In this document: positions 1 to 13,396 of the stretch, in pieces
Layout: each line of letters begins with the position of its first letter
How positions within the stretch are numbered: the first letter of the stretch is position 1
Assembly: GCA_013397115.1 (NCBI GenBank)
Contig: VWZW01006278.1
Coordinates: 1,426,440-1,490,439 of the forward strand
DNA length: 64,000 nucleotides
Direction: 5' to 3'
From: Edolisoma coerulescens
Lineage: Eukaryota; Chordata; Aves; Passeriformes; Campephagidae
Made by a program: the position numbers and the translations under genes
The notes under the pieces: generated by a model
Seen by the model: the letters and a program-made list of their open reading frames with translations, nothing else
Told to the model about the DNA's origin: nothing
The model's database searches: none

Positions 1-1228
1 AAAGGGAATTTCATGCTAGATCACTATGTAAAGGATGATGCGTGAGCTTGTGTGTAACTAAATTGCCTGTATGTTCATTCTGTGAATGTAGCCAGAGCCA
101 CTGTGATCTCAGCCTTCCCAAGAGCCAGAGGTGCACAGCAGAGGCATCCTCCAGGTCTTCCAGCGCCCAGCCTGGAACGTGGGCAGAGAGAATTAATTTG
201 CACCGACACCATGAAGCTCCTCTTCTAGCGCGTTTGTCTATTTCTTGAGGCAGTTGTGGAAATAGAGAGGTTTTTTTGTTGAAGTTGCTCTGTGGTTGTA
301 CTGCAGGCCACAGGGGCTTGATCTTGTCTTTCTTGGCAATGCCTGTCGAACCTTTATTCTGCCTTAGTAAATGCATGGAACATTTAACATATTTAACTGC
401 CAAAGTTTGGGGGTTTTTTTTTTCTCAAATGCCAAAATACACCACTGTTCATATGTCTGTAGAGTCGTGTGCTCTATTTTAAGAGCAGAGTATGATTTGG
501 GGGCTTTTTACACATTATGACAAAATCCCTGTATTGTTCAGTCAGCATCTGTGCAGTGCTCAGCGTCTTTTCCATTAGACACTCAACCTTCTGTTGCAGA
601 TAAAGCTTTATTTTCAGAGGCAAATTTAGCTCAAAAATTCTGGCCGTCTGTCATCTGTAGTATGTTGTATGAGAAGAGTTTACTGCGTAATTTTGTGGGA
701 TTTAGGAAACTCCACTCAACATATAAAGAGTTACATGCAGTATCCCATGTGGTGTTTTCCAAGTTTATGTCAAATTGCAGAATTACTTTGTGTTACAATA
801 ATTGCCGGACTGTGTCAAATTCTTAAGTCCCTTTATCGCAAAATTATCCCAACAGAAGCCTCCAGTGATGGCCAAGAAATGCTAGATGTTTTAAGGAGGT
901 ACAAAAAAAGATTGTCTCATACTCTTGCCTTTTCTCCCCACCCACATTAGATCCCATTTCCTATGTAAAATTAGAAGTTGTTCTCAGAAACTGGACTTCT
1001 ATTACTGCTTCTGTAAAGCTTTATTAATTGCAACAACTCTAAATATTGTTTTATCCACATGGGCAAAGGAATAAAACCCAGTGTAGTTTTGTCAAGGTCA
1101 GATCAATCTAATTTCCTTTAATGACAGGCTAACAGGCTTTGTGAATGGAGAAGCAGTAGATGTCATTTATCTTTAGTAAAGCTTTCAGTGCTCCCTCATG
1201 AGACTTTTTTCCTGTGAAACATCTGCTC

Positions 1229-1885
1229 ATAGGGTGGGTATTTGGCAGTTTGGTAGCATTCAGCATTTGCAGTAATGATCTCTCTGATAGAATAGAGAAC
1301 ATGCTTATTAAATTTGCAGGCAACAACAAGCTGGGAAGAGAGGCAAGCATGTTGGAGGACACCGTTAGAATTCAAAATGATCTTTACAAATTGGCGAAAC
1401 TGTCTGAGAGGATGCATGTCAATAAGGAAAAATGTGGATAGATGTTTGAAAATAGGAGTAATCAGCTACATAAATACAGAATGAGAGACAACTGCCTAGA
1501 CAGCTGGTACACAGAAAAGGTCTTGCAATGCTAATGGATCATAAACCATACAGGAGTCAACAAAGCAGTGCTGTTTTGAGGGGGACAGACATTACAGTGA
1601 CAGGCAGAAATGAGGAGTACCATCCTGAAGACACATTTGGTAGTCTTTCTACTCTGCTCACATGGGTAAGGCCTGTGGTGAAACATGTCATCTTGAGCAT
1701 CCCACTGCCAGAATGGAAGGATTAACTGGGGGAGAAGCCAGTCCTTCCCATCCACTTCTGGAGAAGAAATAATGCGCTTGAACTGCACTTGAGAAGTTCA
1801 GGTCAGGCACTAAGCAACGCTCACAGACATGCAGGGTTGTTGGGCATGGAATTGAATTTCTGGAGGAATTTCTGGAATTTCATAT
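1229..1885 (+). mobile_element. Ancient CR1 LINE fragment, reverse transcriptase end to near 3' UTR, decayed
   Basis: The plus-strand translation from about 1232 reads GWVFGSLVAFSICSNDL, then IENMLIKFAGNNKLG, then LEDTVRIQNDLYKLAKLSE. This follows the C-terminal part of the CR1 ORF2 reverse transcriptase, where the family has a pattern like NDL..GIEN.LIKFADDTKLG. The aspartates of the catalytic FADD box are replaced by GN here, and several stops follow, so the copy is dead. A later patch (TWVRPVVKHVILSIPLPEWKD, ending near 1725) matches the ALVRP.LEYCVQFW segment. From about 1770 to 1885 the DNA resembles the CR1 segment just before the 3' end, so a few hundred bases of element are missing between 1725 and 1770. 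CR1 is the main LINE family of birds and other reptiles. Ends are approximate. Confidence 0.85.
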
Positions 1886-4800
1886 GCAAACAGAAAGTGT
1901 TCCCTCAGATGTGTTCTGAATAGACAGTGTGATTTTTTTAAATGAATGTTTCTTTGTCTTCATTTATGAACCAGAAAAGGTACAGTCTCGTAGCCTGTCT
2001 TCCCTAGGTCACCTGATACTCTTATATTTTTATCCTGTCCTTTTTTCATCCTCCTCTCAAGTGACAATCACTGTCTTTCCTCTGACTATGTAGCTTTGTG
2101 TGAAAGTATTTTCCAGGTCCTCAGTTCTCTTCAGTGCCCTGCTCTGACTTTGTAGTTCTGCTCTAAAGGAGCTGGTGGGCAAATACAGGGGAGAATATGA
2201 GACTTGCAAACATCCACTAGTTTTCTCATGAACCCTCGTAGGTTTGTTATCTTTTTGCCCATGCACAAGTCTGTGCATGACTTAAGGTCAGCTGCCTGTT
2301 ACAATGTGTGGTTCATCTTCTGAAGCCATACAGTTAACTCAGCTCTGCAAATTGTAGCAGGTATTTCTGGATTTGTTTTTTTCTCTCTCAGTACATGTTA
2401 TGTATTTATCTGTAGGTAGTTGTCTGCCCTGAGACTTCACCATGCTGTACATCTGTTCAGAGGCCGGTGTCTGAGCTTTGATGGTTGCAGGGGCTTTGCT
2501 CGCCAAGGCAGGGCTCCAGTGTGTGTCTGGTGGTTGCTGCCTTGGTGTGCAAGAACCCGTCTCTCTGACAGCACCAAACTTCTGTGCTGTCCTGCAGAGG
2601 CTGTCAGATACTCCTAGGGAAGGCATTGTGGTTGTGCCAGCCCATATAACACAGCACACAGAGCAGCAGAGCAGGTTGGAGGGTCAGTGTGTGGACCACT
2701 CCAGGCAAACAATGCTGCTTTGCTGTCCAGAGCAGCACTGACCAGCAGCTCTTGGTGGGGCAGGGGGGAGGGCATTGAAACAGCTTCGGGCAGCACAAAA
2801 TGCTTTGGGAAACAATTGCAAAGGATGCTGTAGGTCTTGCAAGACCTTCTGACTAAAATATGTCTAAATGCTTATTTATGTGTATGAACGGGAAAATGTA
2901 TTAAAAATGTGTATTTGTATAGAATGCTTTTAATGTTAATGGTAGTGGAAGGGAAGATGTGTAAGGTTTTTTTCCTTCTCCTTCCAGTAGTCATTCTTGC
3001 TATGAATAGCAATATATCAGCTCATGAATTTTTGTCTGAGCGAGGTCCCAGGGCTGTATGAGGTGGGAGCATCTCATGCTTCATGTTAAAAGATTACGGT
3101 TAATTTATTGCGTGTTTGTTGTGGATGAGAAAAAGCTATTTACCCACCTAGACTTTTCCTTTCCTGGGTTTCATAAAAGAGCCATGTACTTCTTGCTGAA
3201 GAAGTACAGATCAGAGGAGATTTGTCTTTTTAATGAATTGATTTAAATCAAAATGCAGGCCATTACATGAGTTCCTGAATTCTGGAAACTCTAGCCATTA
3301 TGTTGGGTGTTTCTTTGCCATCAGACTTTGACTTCAAACTGCAATTATTTTTCACAAGATAAAGAATGAAGTCTGTTGCCTGTTATGAATAATAGAGTAT
3401 GGTAATATCACAGCTATATATGCAAACTCTGCAGACTGGCAGCACAGCTGCTAAACGTTACGTTTTTAAAATATGTGCAATCTGTTGTCAACAGAATTAA
3501 AACCAGGAACATTACATGGTTTGTTTTGTAGGGAAATTTAGTGATGAATTGTTCTACATTTTGACCTTTAAAATTTTTTTGAGTTTCTGCACCTTCTAGT
3601 GAATTGGGGAGATTCTCAAATTAAGACATGTGGAATTCTAATGGCCACCCTGACATTTCCTAGGCCTGGCTGGATACCTGGTCTTGATTAGTTTTCTAGT
3701 GTACCTGCTCTGCCAAGCTTGAGAGGCTCATACACTCCACAGCTGAGCTTGAAGTGATTGCACTGTAAACCTCATCCAATTAAAAGGTGAATCCTGTTCT
3801 GGTAGTGGAAAGTTGTTTTATTGTTCCTCTACCCCTGATACTGATGCAAGTGGAAGTGTTGAAGGGAAGTGTTATCGCTGTTGTTTTTGTAGCTTGTTGT
3901 TATCTTCCATCTTCATATACAAAAAAGTGAGAAATGCAGCCTGCCCAGCTGTCTGAGAGCGTGTGACTCGGCAAGATAAACCTTCACTGGCTGTAATGGG
4001 CCTGACTACAGATGATCCTTCAGCTCTTCACTGCTATCCGGTAGTGTCCTGGTCTGAACCACAAGCAGCAGGAGAAATAAGGTGGAAATACAGCAAAGAA
4101 CCCAGAGCAGTCCATCATTTTGGTGCTGAGAAGGGAATAATGCATACTCAGGACGTGTTCTGCTCTCCTCCTCCTGACTATGGAGTGGGAGAAAAAGAGG
4201 GAACAACCTGGGAATGTGAGAAGGGAGTAAATGTGAAGAATACAGAGCATTTAGGTTTACTGCCCATCATCAAAACAGTCTTTGAAGTCCTGCTGCTTGG
4301 GAGAAGATGCAGACAAGCACTCTCCCAAAATGCCAGGGCGAGGGAGCCTGGCACTGCTGAGCAGCTCCTTGAGTGTTTCTGTGCTCCATTCTTCTCACCT
4401 GCAGAAAGAAATGCCAACATTAGCAGATCTCTGATTGTGTCTGTGCTGGCAGAGGGTCCCAGAACTGATTTATAGCACTTGTTCAGCTTTCAGCAAGCAG
4501 CAAATGCATTGCTTAATTATTCATGGCAGATGTATTATTGCAGGAAATTAAGACATCGAGGAAACAAGTAAAAACTATTACTGAATAGAGCTATAAACAA
4601 GGTAAGGTGGAAGGGAATGCAGGGGAAAAGCTCTGAGATACTAAAAACCCCTCCTTCTCAGAAACGTTTCCCCTCTTCGAAAAATAATTGTTTAAATTCC
4701 CAGATATGCAAGTGATCGTTTATAGTACATAATTAAATATTCTATTAGCTAACAAGTTGGGTTTAATTTGCTACATTTGTCATCTAAATTATCACATTTG

Positions 4801-5285
4801 TGAAAGTGTGAAACCTTCTATGGTTTCTTTCAGCGTCTCTACTTATGTAACGACACAATTCTCTTTACGTCTTTGACTTCCCTCAAAAGATTCAACATTT
4901 TACTTTTGCAGGAAAATTTAGGTCAACCTTTGGCTTTCTGTACCAAAGAAAGAATTTTTGGTACGGGGTTTTGTGTCCCAGAGGTATTGCTGTGCCTGGA
5001 GTAATGGTGTGCAGTGCTGCTGCAGAGAGTGGGACCCAGGGCCCATCTGCTGGCACTGGATTTCCATTGTTTGAAACCCCTCTGCAGGCAGGCACATGTG
5101 CACCCAGCTCTCTTTCAGATGATGCTGTAGCTTTATTCAAAGATTTATTCGTGTGTGTTGGTGGCCTGTGCTGTGAACCTGTTCTCTAACCTGCGTCTAA
5201 TGCCCCCCCCACACACAGAAGCCAGAACTGTTGGCTTTGAGCAACGCCAGCACTTTCTTGCTCATCAGGTGGCATAGGAGGAGCC

Positions 5286-5581
5286 TGGTGTTTTGTTGCT
5301 GTCCGAGACCGAGATCGGCGAGGAACGACACTGATTCCAGTTTCAGAGGAAAGAGGAATCTTTATTTAATTATATAAACGGGTTTCATATGTTAGTTCTC
5401 TGGAGTGGCACAAGGCCATTGGCCCCTTGACCATCCAGCTCTTTACATTGATTGGTTAGTTACCACAGGAAACATTTCCCTGATTAGTATAACAACAACT
5501 TGCACCTGGAAGATAGTTTACAGAAACTCCCAACTGCCTCTCAGCAGTGTCTGTGAGAAAGTAAAGACTTTCTCACAGACA
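5286..5581 (-). mobile_element. Solo LTR of an endogenous retrovirus, antisense to PTPRF
   Basis: Read on the minus strand, this roughly 296-bp block has the order expected of an LTR. It starts TGTCTGTGAGAAAG or TGTGAGAAAG, has CCAAT-type boxes (ATTGGTTAG and GGCCATTGG on the plus strand), a TATA-like TTTATATAA near 5378, then AATAAA (TTTATT at 5361-5366 on the plus strand). A U5-like CpG-containing tail ends near 5286-5300. No gag, pol or env remains beside it, so it is a solo LTR. Flanks GAGCC (5281-5285) and GAGGC (5582-5586) would be an imperfect 5-bp target duplication if the ends are right. The family name cannot be assigned from sequence alone. An antisense orientation is common for intronic LTRs. 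Confidence 0.72.
5548..5581. repeat. Perfect 15-bp inverted repeat with 4-bp spacer at the LTR start
   Basis: The arms TGTCTGTGAGAAAGT (5548-5562) and ACTTTCTCACAGACA (5567-5581) are exact reverse complements separated by AAAG. The hairpin lies at the 5' end of the minus-strand LTR and includes its presumed terminal TG dinucleotide. In RNA or single-stranded DNA it would form a stable stem. Confidence 0.95.
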
Positions 5582-7117
5582 GAGGCAGAAAGCTGGAGAA
5601 TCCCTCTGCAGCTCGGCTTTTGGCATCCACAATGTTTGATCGCTCTCTGTATGCATAGAGGGAGTTTCTCATCATTGCTGCTCCAAGTTCCCATTAGCTT
5701 TAATCCTTGCACATTTCATGACAGTTTTTTTTTAATGTAGTCAGTAACTGACCAAACTTGACTGAGAAGTGGTTTAAAGAAAACCCTTTCAACTTCTCTC
5801 TCAAGAATAGAATTATTAGTTTTATTATAAAAGTTATAGGGAGCATCTCTTAAGTTTTTGTGTAACCTCAGGCTTCTGAGAGTTTCCATTTCATTACTGT
5901 TCATAAGCTCATTATTTTGGTACATCTGTAGTAATTTTGGAACCTTTTACTTTATAATTTCAATTATGTAGTTTGAAATGTAATGATATTAGAAGTCCTG
6001 TTATGGAGAATTCAGAGCAATTTTAAGGTGAAAAAATGAAAACTAGTGATAAAATAGCCTTATGTAGTTCATTCCTGTGACTGGAGGTGTTTGAGTCCAT
6101 TTGCAAACTTCAGCTATTTGGAGATTGCAAATACAGGGGATGGAAGGAAAACACTCTGTAACTTGTCCTGTAAGGTTAATTTTCCTGACATTTGAAAGCA
6201 TGGTCTACGTGCAGCACATACATGAATATAACATATGATACAAATTGGGCAAAAAAGAGATCTTGCAAGAATCACAGTAAACCATCAGCACTGAGGAACA
6301 CGCTCCTAATTGTGTTTTGCAAACACTTGCTGTTCTGTACACGTGCGTCTCAGGGTCGCCTAAACAGAGCTTTGCTTCCAGACCTAATCAATTGGTTCTC
6401 GAGCCGTTTAGCTTTTTAATTACTCTTGTCAAAGTGAAAATTATGTGAAAGGACTTGACTGTGCAATTAGCTGCTGAACGTTTTCTGCAGCAATAGTGGG
6501 AAAACAATACCAAGTCCCAGAATAGCAGTAGATACAACCATAGGAACAAATCTGCTTCAGCAGAGAAAGAGATATTCTAGTAACTAATCTGAATGAAAGA
6601 TAAGTTATTTTTTAAATATGCATATATTCACAGATGTGAGCAGAAAAGGCTGTTTGTGTGAGAAAAGCCTGTCCCCAGCAGAATGCCAGGTTAGTTATCA
6701 CTTGCTGATTTCCCTCTGATTTGAGGGCCCTGCTCTTCACAGGCAGAGGCTGCAGCTCTGCCCTCAGTCAGGGCTGAGCATGTTAGAAGAAGTGCTGGCT
6801 CTCTGACCTCCAGACTGCTAGAGGCTAAATTTTAGAAAAAAAGGGTTCACCTTTCCCGTGCTGCAGCCGGGGCAGAGTGCACAGTGTGTTTCTTCTGTGG
6901 ACTGCAAGAGCCTGGTTAGTGTTCATTCAGTGATCTATAGATCATCTGCTCAGACAAATTATATCTCTCAACAGCTTCACACTAAACTAATCTGGGCATT
7001 CAAAAAATAAATAAATGAGGCAGTGTCTATAAAAAGCTTCCGTCTAGTGAAGTGGAGCAGTTGGAGCCTGATTAATGAATCCCATTTGAACACACTGGCT
7101 GTGTGTTCACCACTCCC

Positions 7118-7225
7118 CTGCGCCGAGCTCTGTCATCCAGGACAGCCCTGGTGGAACACACCGTGCGCTGCCGGCAGCTCCGCCTGGGACCGCGGGCCCC
7201 CGTGGTGAGGACGGTCTTTCCACGA
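7118..7225. promoter_or_regulatory. Small CpG-dense patch
   Basis: Eleven CpG dinucleotides (7121, 7124, 7162, 7166, 7172, 7181, 7191, 7193, 7201, 7212 and 7223) fall within about 103 bases, while the surrounding kilobases have very few. A consensus 5' splice site (GTG|GTGAGG) begins at 7205. This could be the edge of a small CpG island with a non-coding first exon, or just a GC-rich remnant. No TATA box or other core promoter element was identified. Confidence 0.35.
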
Positions 7226-10200
7226 TGGCTGGTTCATGGCCCCAGTGCAGAAGGCAGAGCTTGCTTGGGATATCTCTACCACTGCTGGTGCATCCCAGGA
7301 GCTGCATGACCCTCTCCTGGCTCTGCCATGTCCAGGACCCAAGTGCAGGGGTGCATTTTGGGGAAGTACCATCTGATCCATTTGGTGCTGGTGCCCCTCA
7401 GAAGTGTAACACGTTGGCCTTCACCAAGCTAAAACAGTGTTTTTACAAGTGAGATTGAAAACACAGGTTAGATTTACTGACTGTTAAATTGCTGAGCTGA
7501 TGGAAGGGAGCTGAGTCACTGCGTGCTGGCTGACTGAGCCCACACTTCTCCCTGAGAGCAACGTGGTGAGGGCAGCTGAACAAATCCTCGTACTCGTCCG
7601 CCTGTGTTTGGAAATGCTTAATAGATTTGGAGGCTCAGAATTTTAATGCAGTTCTTTTCTGTATTGATAGAGGTCTTTGAAGTCACTTGAATGCTTTACT
7701 AAGCATACATACGAGAATTTAGGTTATTTGTATCAGCACACTTGATGGTTTCTGATCTTCATTAGGCTGTGTACCAGAAGGTCAGTGTGCACGCACACCC
7801 ACATGCCTAAAATAATTTATTCTGCTGCCTTTTAGCACCTGCTGCCCATGGAGGTGTTACTAGAAAAGGAAATTGCAGCTTTTGAATAGTGAATAACAAA
7901 ACTTCTCTCAAGAGACAGTTTTTTTTACAAGGATTCAAATTCCAGGACCATACATGGGATTTTTTCTTTGGGAGGTGATGAGGGCAAAACCAGCAGTAGC
8001 AAGACATCCATTCTTTGTGGAGGTTTGAAAGCAGGTGAAAAGGCTCAGAAACCAGAGGGATACTTTTATTTGGTCTGAAATAGTCAGCACATCAACATCT
8101 GGTTTTGGATTATAGCTAGAGGAGCAAGATACGAGTATAGAAAGTTACTTTTAATTGTGTAGAATGCATAGTCTGGGTATGTGTGTAAGCTGGCTGCAAT
8201 GAAATCAAGGAAACCAACACATTTTAAATGTAACTGTGTTTTTTGAACAATCTGAGAACAATAAGTATGTGTTAGCAGCTCTTTTTTGTGTGTAGTACCT
8301 ATTTAATTCAGTGCTTGAAACAGAAGGGCTTTGGCAGTGAGTGGTCTGTGTGCAGGGAAGGACATGGGTGCTGTGAATTGCCAGTTTTTCTAGCTGAAGA
8401 AGCTGGAAGGAGTGTGTTGGGACTCTTGGAGGGAAAAGTCTCATAGTTAAAGCAGTTTTTGATGTCTCAGAAGTTTGAATTTGAGAAGGCATGGACATGC
8501 CTGTAATTGTCAAAAGGCAGTAAATTTTAAAAGAAAGTAGTAAAATGCAACCTAAATGCAGAAGATGGTGCCATTCTACTTACACCATGAGAGTATTTAC
8601 TAGCAGGACAAAACTGCATCACTTTTCGGATTACAAAGAGTTCCAGATTGTCTCCAGTGCTTGCCATCATGTGAATCTTAGTGCTAAGGTGTGTATTGCA
8701 AGTCCCTTGGAAGAGCAGTGAAGGGCTGCATTCTGTTCTGAGACTCGATAAAAATTATGGAGAGTTTGAGACTAGGCTGTGAGCATCAAGTTTTTAAGCT
8801 GCAGAAAGGGTGAGCAGGAGGGAAAAACTGCATTTGCCTGGGGAAACTTAAATACCTTTTCTCAACCTGTTTGCAGATGGATCACCTTACAGGTATGTGA
8901 GAAAGATTTGCATTTTAGAGCTTTAAGAAGTGCTTGAGAGATGCTCATCTCCTGTCTTCACTTCCCTCCTCCCCCTTTGCTTCTTGTCATTTAACATTTT
9001 TGAAATTCTTTGGGTAGTTACATTTTTGTCTCTGTAATAATTATTAAATTATAAATTATTTTTATAAGCAAACCCTCTTGACTGTGGATAAGCAATCTTC
9101 ATAAATTATTTGGTGGGATACTTAATTTGCAGTTTCTTCATTGCTTATGACAAGATGTTTCTGCTGCTGTCACAGTTGATGATTCATAGCTCAAGTGAAG
9201 TGCTTAGCACTTCAGAAAAGTTGTAACACAGGCAGCCCTACTCAAAGTCTCTTAATTTAAAAAAAAAAAAGGAGGAAAAGAGAGCTGTGGTGGACTGTGC
9301 TGAAATGGTGTGTGAGGCTGGTCTGCAGGACTGGCTCCAAAACATGGAGATGGAGGCAGGGGCCGTTCACTGATACTGAGTCAGACAAGAAGCTGAGGTA
9401 ATGTGTGTTCTTAAATCCTTTATTTTCTCCTAAGCACGTTTATGAGCAGTCAAGGGAGTTTGTGAGTCTGCTAATGTTTTTACATACGTGGGAACAGGGT
9501 GCTCCCTGCAATTCCCCCATATGATTTAGGGCATTCTGCTTGATCAGCTGGGCTTCACAGCACTGGATTGCACATTTTTGCTTCAGCCATGGGGGTTCTG
9601 GGTAGGTGATTAGAAGGAAGTGGAAAATTAAGACGCCTTAGACTGGTTAGAGGAAAAAAATGCAAGGTGGGATATTGAAGTACTGGCACCATTTGGTTGT
9701 GGCTAATGCTGTGCTCAGTCTATGTGGCTGTGTTGGAGCAAAAAGGTACCCCTATTAAAATTTCACAGACACAAACCTCAAAACTTTTAAGGGCTGGAGG
9801 AGGAGGTAGCTGGCTGCTGAAATTCCTGCTGTTCTGCCATTACTGATGTTTCCCTTGTGAGAAGCTTCAGTGAGAAGTCTGACAGATGGCAACAAAGGGA
9901 AAGGTACAAACAAGGCACTCCTTGGGCTTTAACTGTTTCACTGAAGTGTTTAAAACACGTGTAAGAATTTGGGCAGAACTACACAGGCATGTTACAGCAG
10001 TTAGGTGAAATTTCAGAAAAAAAGCAGTGACAGTTGTTTTTTCCCCAGCCAAGCTGAATTCCAAGGATGCCACTGAGAGCAGCTGCACACACTGAATATT
10101 GATGGACAGCTGGTGCCGGTCATTTGCCCCCACCAACTTCTTCCATGTTTCAGGAAAACTCTCCTGATCTTATTTCATCCATCACATTATAGGAGTGCAT

Positions 10201-13104
10201 TTGCAGCTGTACAGGTTCAGTGAAAAGAAACAAAATCAAGAGTGAGCCAGAAGAGTTTAAGGGAGCATGGTGGAATCTGGCTGGTTTGGACAGGTGGTGT
10301 TTGGGGCCTCTGTACTGGCAGTCCTTTGAGATTAGGACAAATTCACTCGTTTCAAATAATTATTCCGGGTTTTGGTAGGGTTTTAGCTCTTTGACTACTC
10401 TTGTTCTCATGGAGGGTAGAGGAGACTGGGGAATTAAAGGGTTTGTTGTTGGAACTGGATAAGGTAAATATAAACGGAGGAAATTTTAGATAAATTGAGG
10501 AGTTAATAATGTGGGCTGTTTATAGGCTTCTGTCTTTTAAATCGAAAGCACTGTTGTAGCTCCTGTGTGTTTGGAAGCACTTAAGGTTTGAGTGGACCAT
10601 AAAAATGCGTGCAGATGTTCTTCCTTCTCCACTCTGAGCATTCAGGATATTTAAACCACTGCGGTGGCTTTCTTCAGAAATTGTTTTATGGGGATCTCCA
10701 CAGTATTTTAAAACCAAAACAAGACTTTCGTGCCAATGTTTAACCTTCACTAGAGGCGCTGTGTAAAAAACCACTCCAGTGTGTGTTTCTGTACGTTTAA
10801 ATTGTACCATTTGCACTATAAAGAGAAAGCCTTTTTAGTCAAAAGCAAAAGGTGGTGAAGTGGAAAGGTGAGCTGCTGCCCCTCCACGTCACTGCCTGAC
10901 CTCAGAATGCTGGGTTTCTTACCCCAGCATTGTGCTGCTGCTGTGGAAGGTGTGACTTCGAGCTGAATTTATGCTGGTTTTGACTGGGGGTTTTTGTTTG
11001 GAAGTCAATGAGGTACTATTGAATGCGAACTCAATTTAGACCCTCCTAGGACCTTCTGCATCGCCTGTTGCACATTTGCCTGAAATGCTGACAGAGAAAC
11101 TAATGCTCTTTTTTAATATTAAAGAACAATAACAGCTTATTTAACACTGACTAAGAAAGAGGCTTTAGCAGCAGTGTACTTCAGTGAAATAACGAAGATA
11201 TTTCTGTGAGCTGCTCTACATCAAAGCTTTGTGAAGCAGGATTCCTCTGCCACAATGTGACCTCTGCAGTGCTTCAAAGTGCTGGTTCTTTGCCCATCAG
11301 CCAGCTCCATGTTTTTACTTTGACTAGTGGTGTTCCTGCTTAAACCACAGAAAAGGACTTTTATCTAAGCACTTTCTGGGAAAACTTTTCTTTATGCATG
11401 TGGACGTTGAGAATCAAATGCCACAAATGTTTTTTCAGTTGCCATATGAGCATACTTGGCAGAGATAGAAGGAACTTGAATACAGGGGAGCTTCTTAGGG
11501 AAGAAACTCTCTCTTTTGGTGATTTCTGCAAAACTGAATGCATGTCCTTTCAATGGTATTAATTTTTGCTCTTTTGGAGATGTAGCATGTGAACTTGAAT
11601 GGTTTTGATGTATTGCTGACGTTTTAGCACTCTTACTCATCAAGGAGCTCTGTCTCATTTGAACACGTGTGCTTTATTTCTGCGCATTGTGTCATGAAAA
11701 GTGAGAGTAATTTATTGTCTCTCTTAATGGGATGTGAGATGTGGATCAAAGTTCTCTTGAAACCCATAATAGCCAGCCCTTTATCAGTTGATGCTGACCA
11801 ATATCAGCCATTTTCCCTACAGGAAATGAAAATGTTCCATCATTAGGCCAGGGGCCTAATCGGGTTTCCTTCACATTGCTCCCTTATCTCCGTATTTCAG
11901 TCACGTGTTACTTTGCACTGGAGACTACTTGCGTGCCTTATAGCTTGGGTTTTACTTAACCTGCAAAGCTGTTTGTTTCCTGTGGATTTTTACTCACTGG
12001 TAGCTTTCCAAAGAGCCTGGTTCAGCCCATCAGTCTCAGAAGCTGTTCTCTTTTGGATGGGATTCCCCTTGCCGAGGACTGCGTGGTGAGGTACCCTTCT
12101 CCATGTGTCCTTGGGAGCTTCCTCCCTCCTTGCCCTTTCCCAGGCAGGGCTCAAGGCACATGCCCATGGTGCATTACAACTCCTTGTGTCAAACACAAAT
12201 AAACCCATTGGTAGCCCATCTGTTTTCTTCCTTGAAGAAAGTAAATGAAAACCAGGACTGGCAGTTCAAGTGATCTGTCTTTGTACAGAGCCATTTTCTT
12301 CTTGGAAACGCCACAAAGAGCCTCTAAAAGCAGATGTAGCTCAGGTGACACTGCTCCATCTGGATGTGCATGCAGGTTTGGATTCTGCTTCCCACTCTGC
12401 TTTTGGCTTGCTGGGAGGAGGAAGGACTTGGCAAGGATGCTTGGAGTAGCACAGACTTCATTTGTCCTTCTAGACATGGGAATTAAAATGCCTCAGCATT
12501 TATGGAGGAAGGTAGTTTACAAGGCTAGTTACAGTTAGTCTCCTTATGCTGATTTCCATATTTTTAGGTATGTTTTCAGCTATTGCTAATGAATTTAAGA
12601 AACAGATGAGTAATTTTTGCTTTAATTAAGAGTAATCTTGTGATTTGAAGTATATGTTATTTTTTGCAGTGGTTTTTTTCTGTTTTAAAAGCTGATATGG
12701 AGAAAAAGCAGCTCAATAGACCATTTAATGAGGGGTAAAAATTATCAGGTCATGCATTCTCTCCCTGTATTGTTCGACCATAACATAATATATATTCTGT
12801 CATTATTCCCACCCCATCCATTAGCCATCACAGTTCAGAAATAAACAAATTACCTGCTCCCTTCTCCATTAAATGTAATTTCATAAACTGCATTATAACA
12901 AAGCTAACTGAGCTATAAGTAGAGAAAAAAACCCTTAGTTTTCAATGTAAATGGCATAAATTTGGTTGTGCAGAGAGGATGTGTGGGAAGGTATTGTCGC
13001 TGTAAGGATATTAGATGAATAAATTTTTTAAAAAATTAAAGAACTGTTTTAAAATTCAGTAGTTGCAATCAAGAAGTAAAATTTGGGGGGGGGGATGGAA
13101 ACGC

Positions 13105-13396
13105 TTCTGCTCCTTGAGGTGCATACTGAAAAACAAGAGTCAAAAAATCACAGTTTGCAGCCAGATGATACAAATGGTTATACAGGGAAACTTTTTGATG
13201 GGGAGAGTAGTTCTCAGAACAAGGAACAAGAGAGACCTGGGAGTCTTCATTTCTGGAGATATTCAGAGCTTAGCAGGACAAGGTCCTGAGATACCTTTTT
13301 TTAAACTTTAAACACTGCTTTACAGTTAGTATTTCTCTGAGCAGGAGGTTAGAGTAACTGACCTGCACAAGTCCCTTCCAACTTAAATTATTCACT
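13105..13396 (+). mobile_element. CR1 LINE 3'-end fragment
   Basis: The segment follows the CR1 3' end in order. AACTTTTTGATGGGGAGAGT lies near 13190, TCTGGAGATATTCAGAG near 13252, GGACAAGGTCCTGAGA near 13277, and AGTCCCTTCCAACTTAAATT near 13370, close to the terminus. It has no coding potential. Its 5' truncation is typical of target-primed reverse transcription. The divergence suggests an old copy, and the start is approximate. Confidence 0.85.

Noticed and set aside
3963..4475. 170-codon open frame on the plus strand
   Set aside because: No domain, signal or family resemblance, no convincing splice context, and an overlapping minus-strand frame of similar quality; most likely chance.
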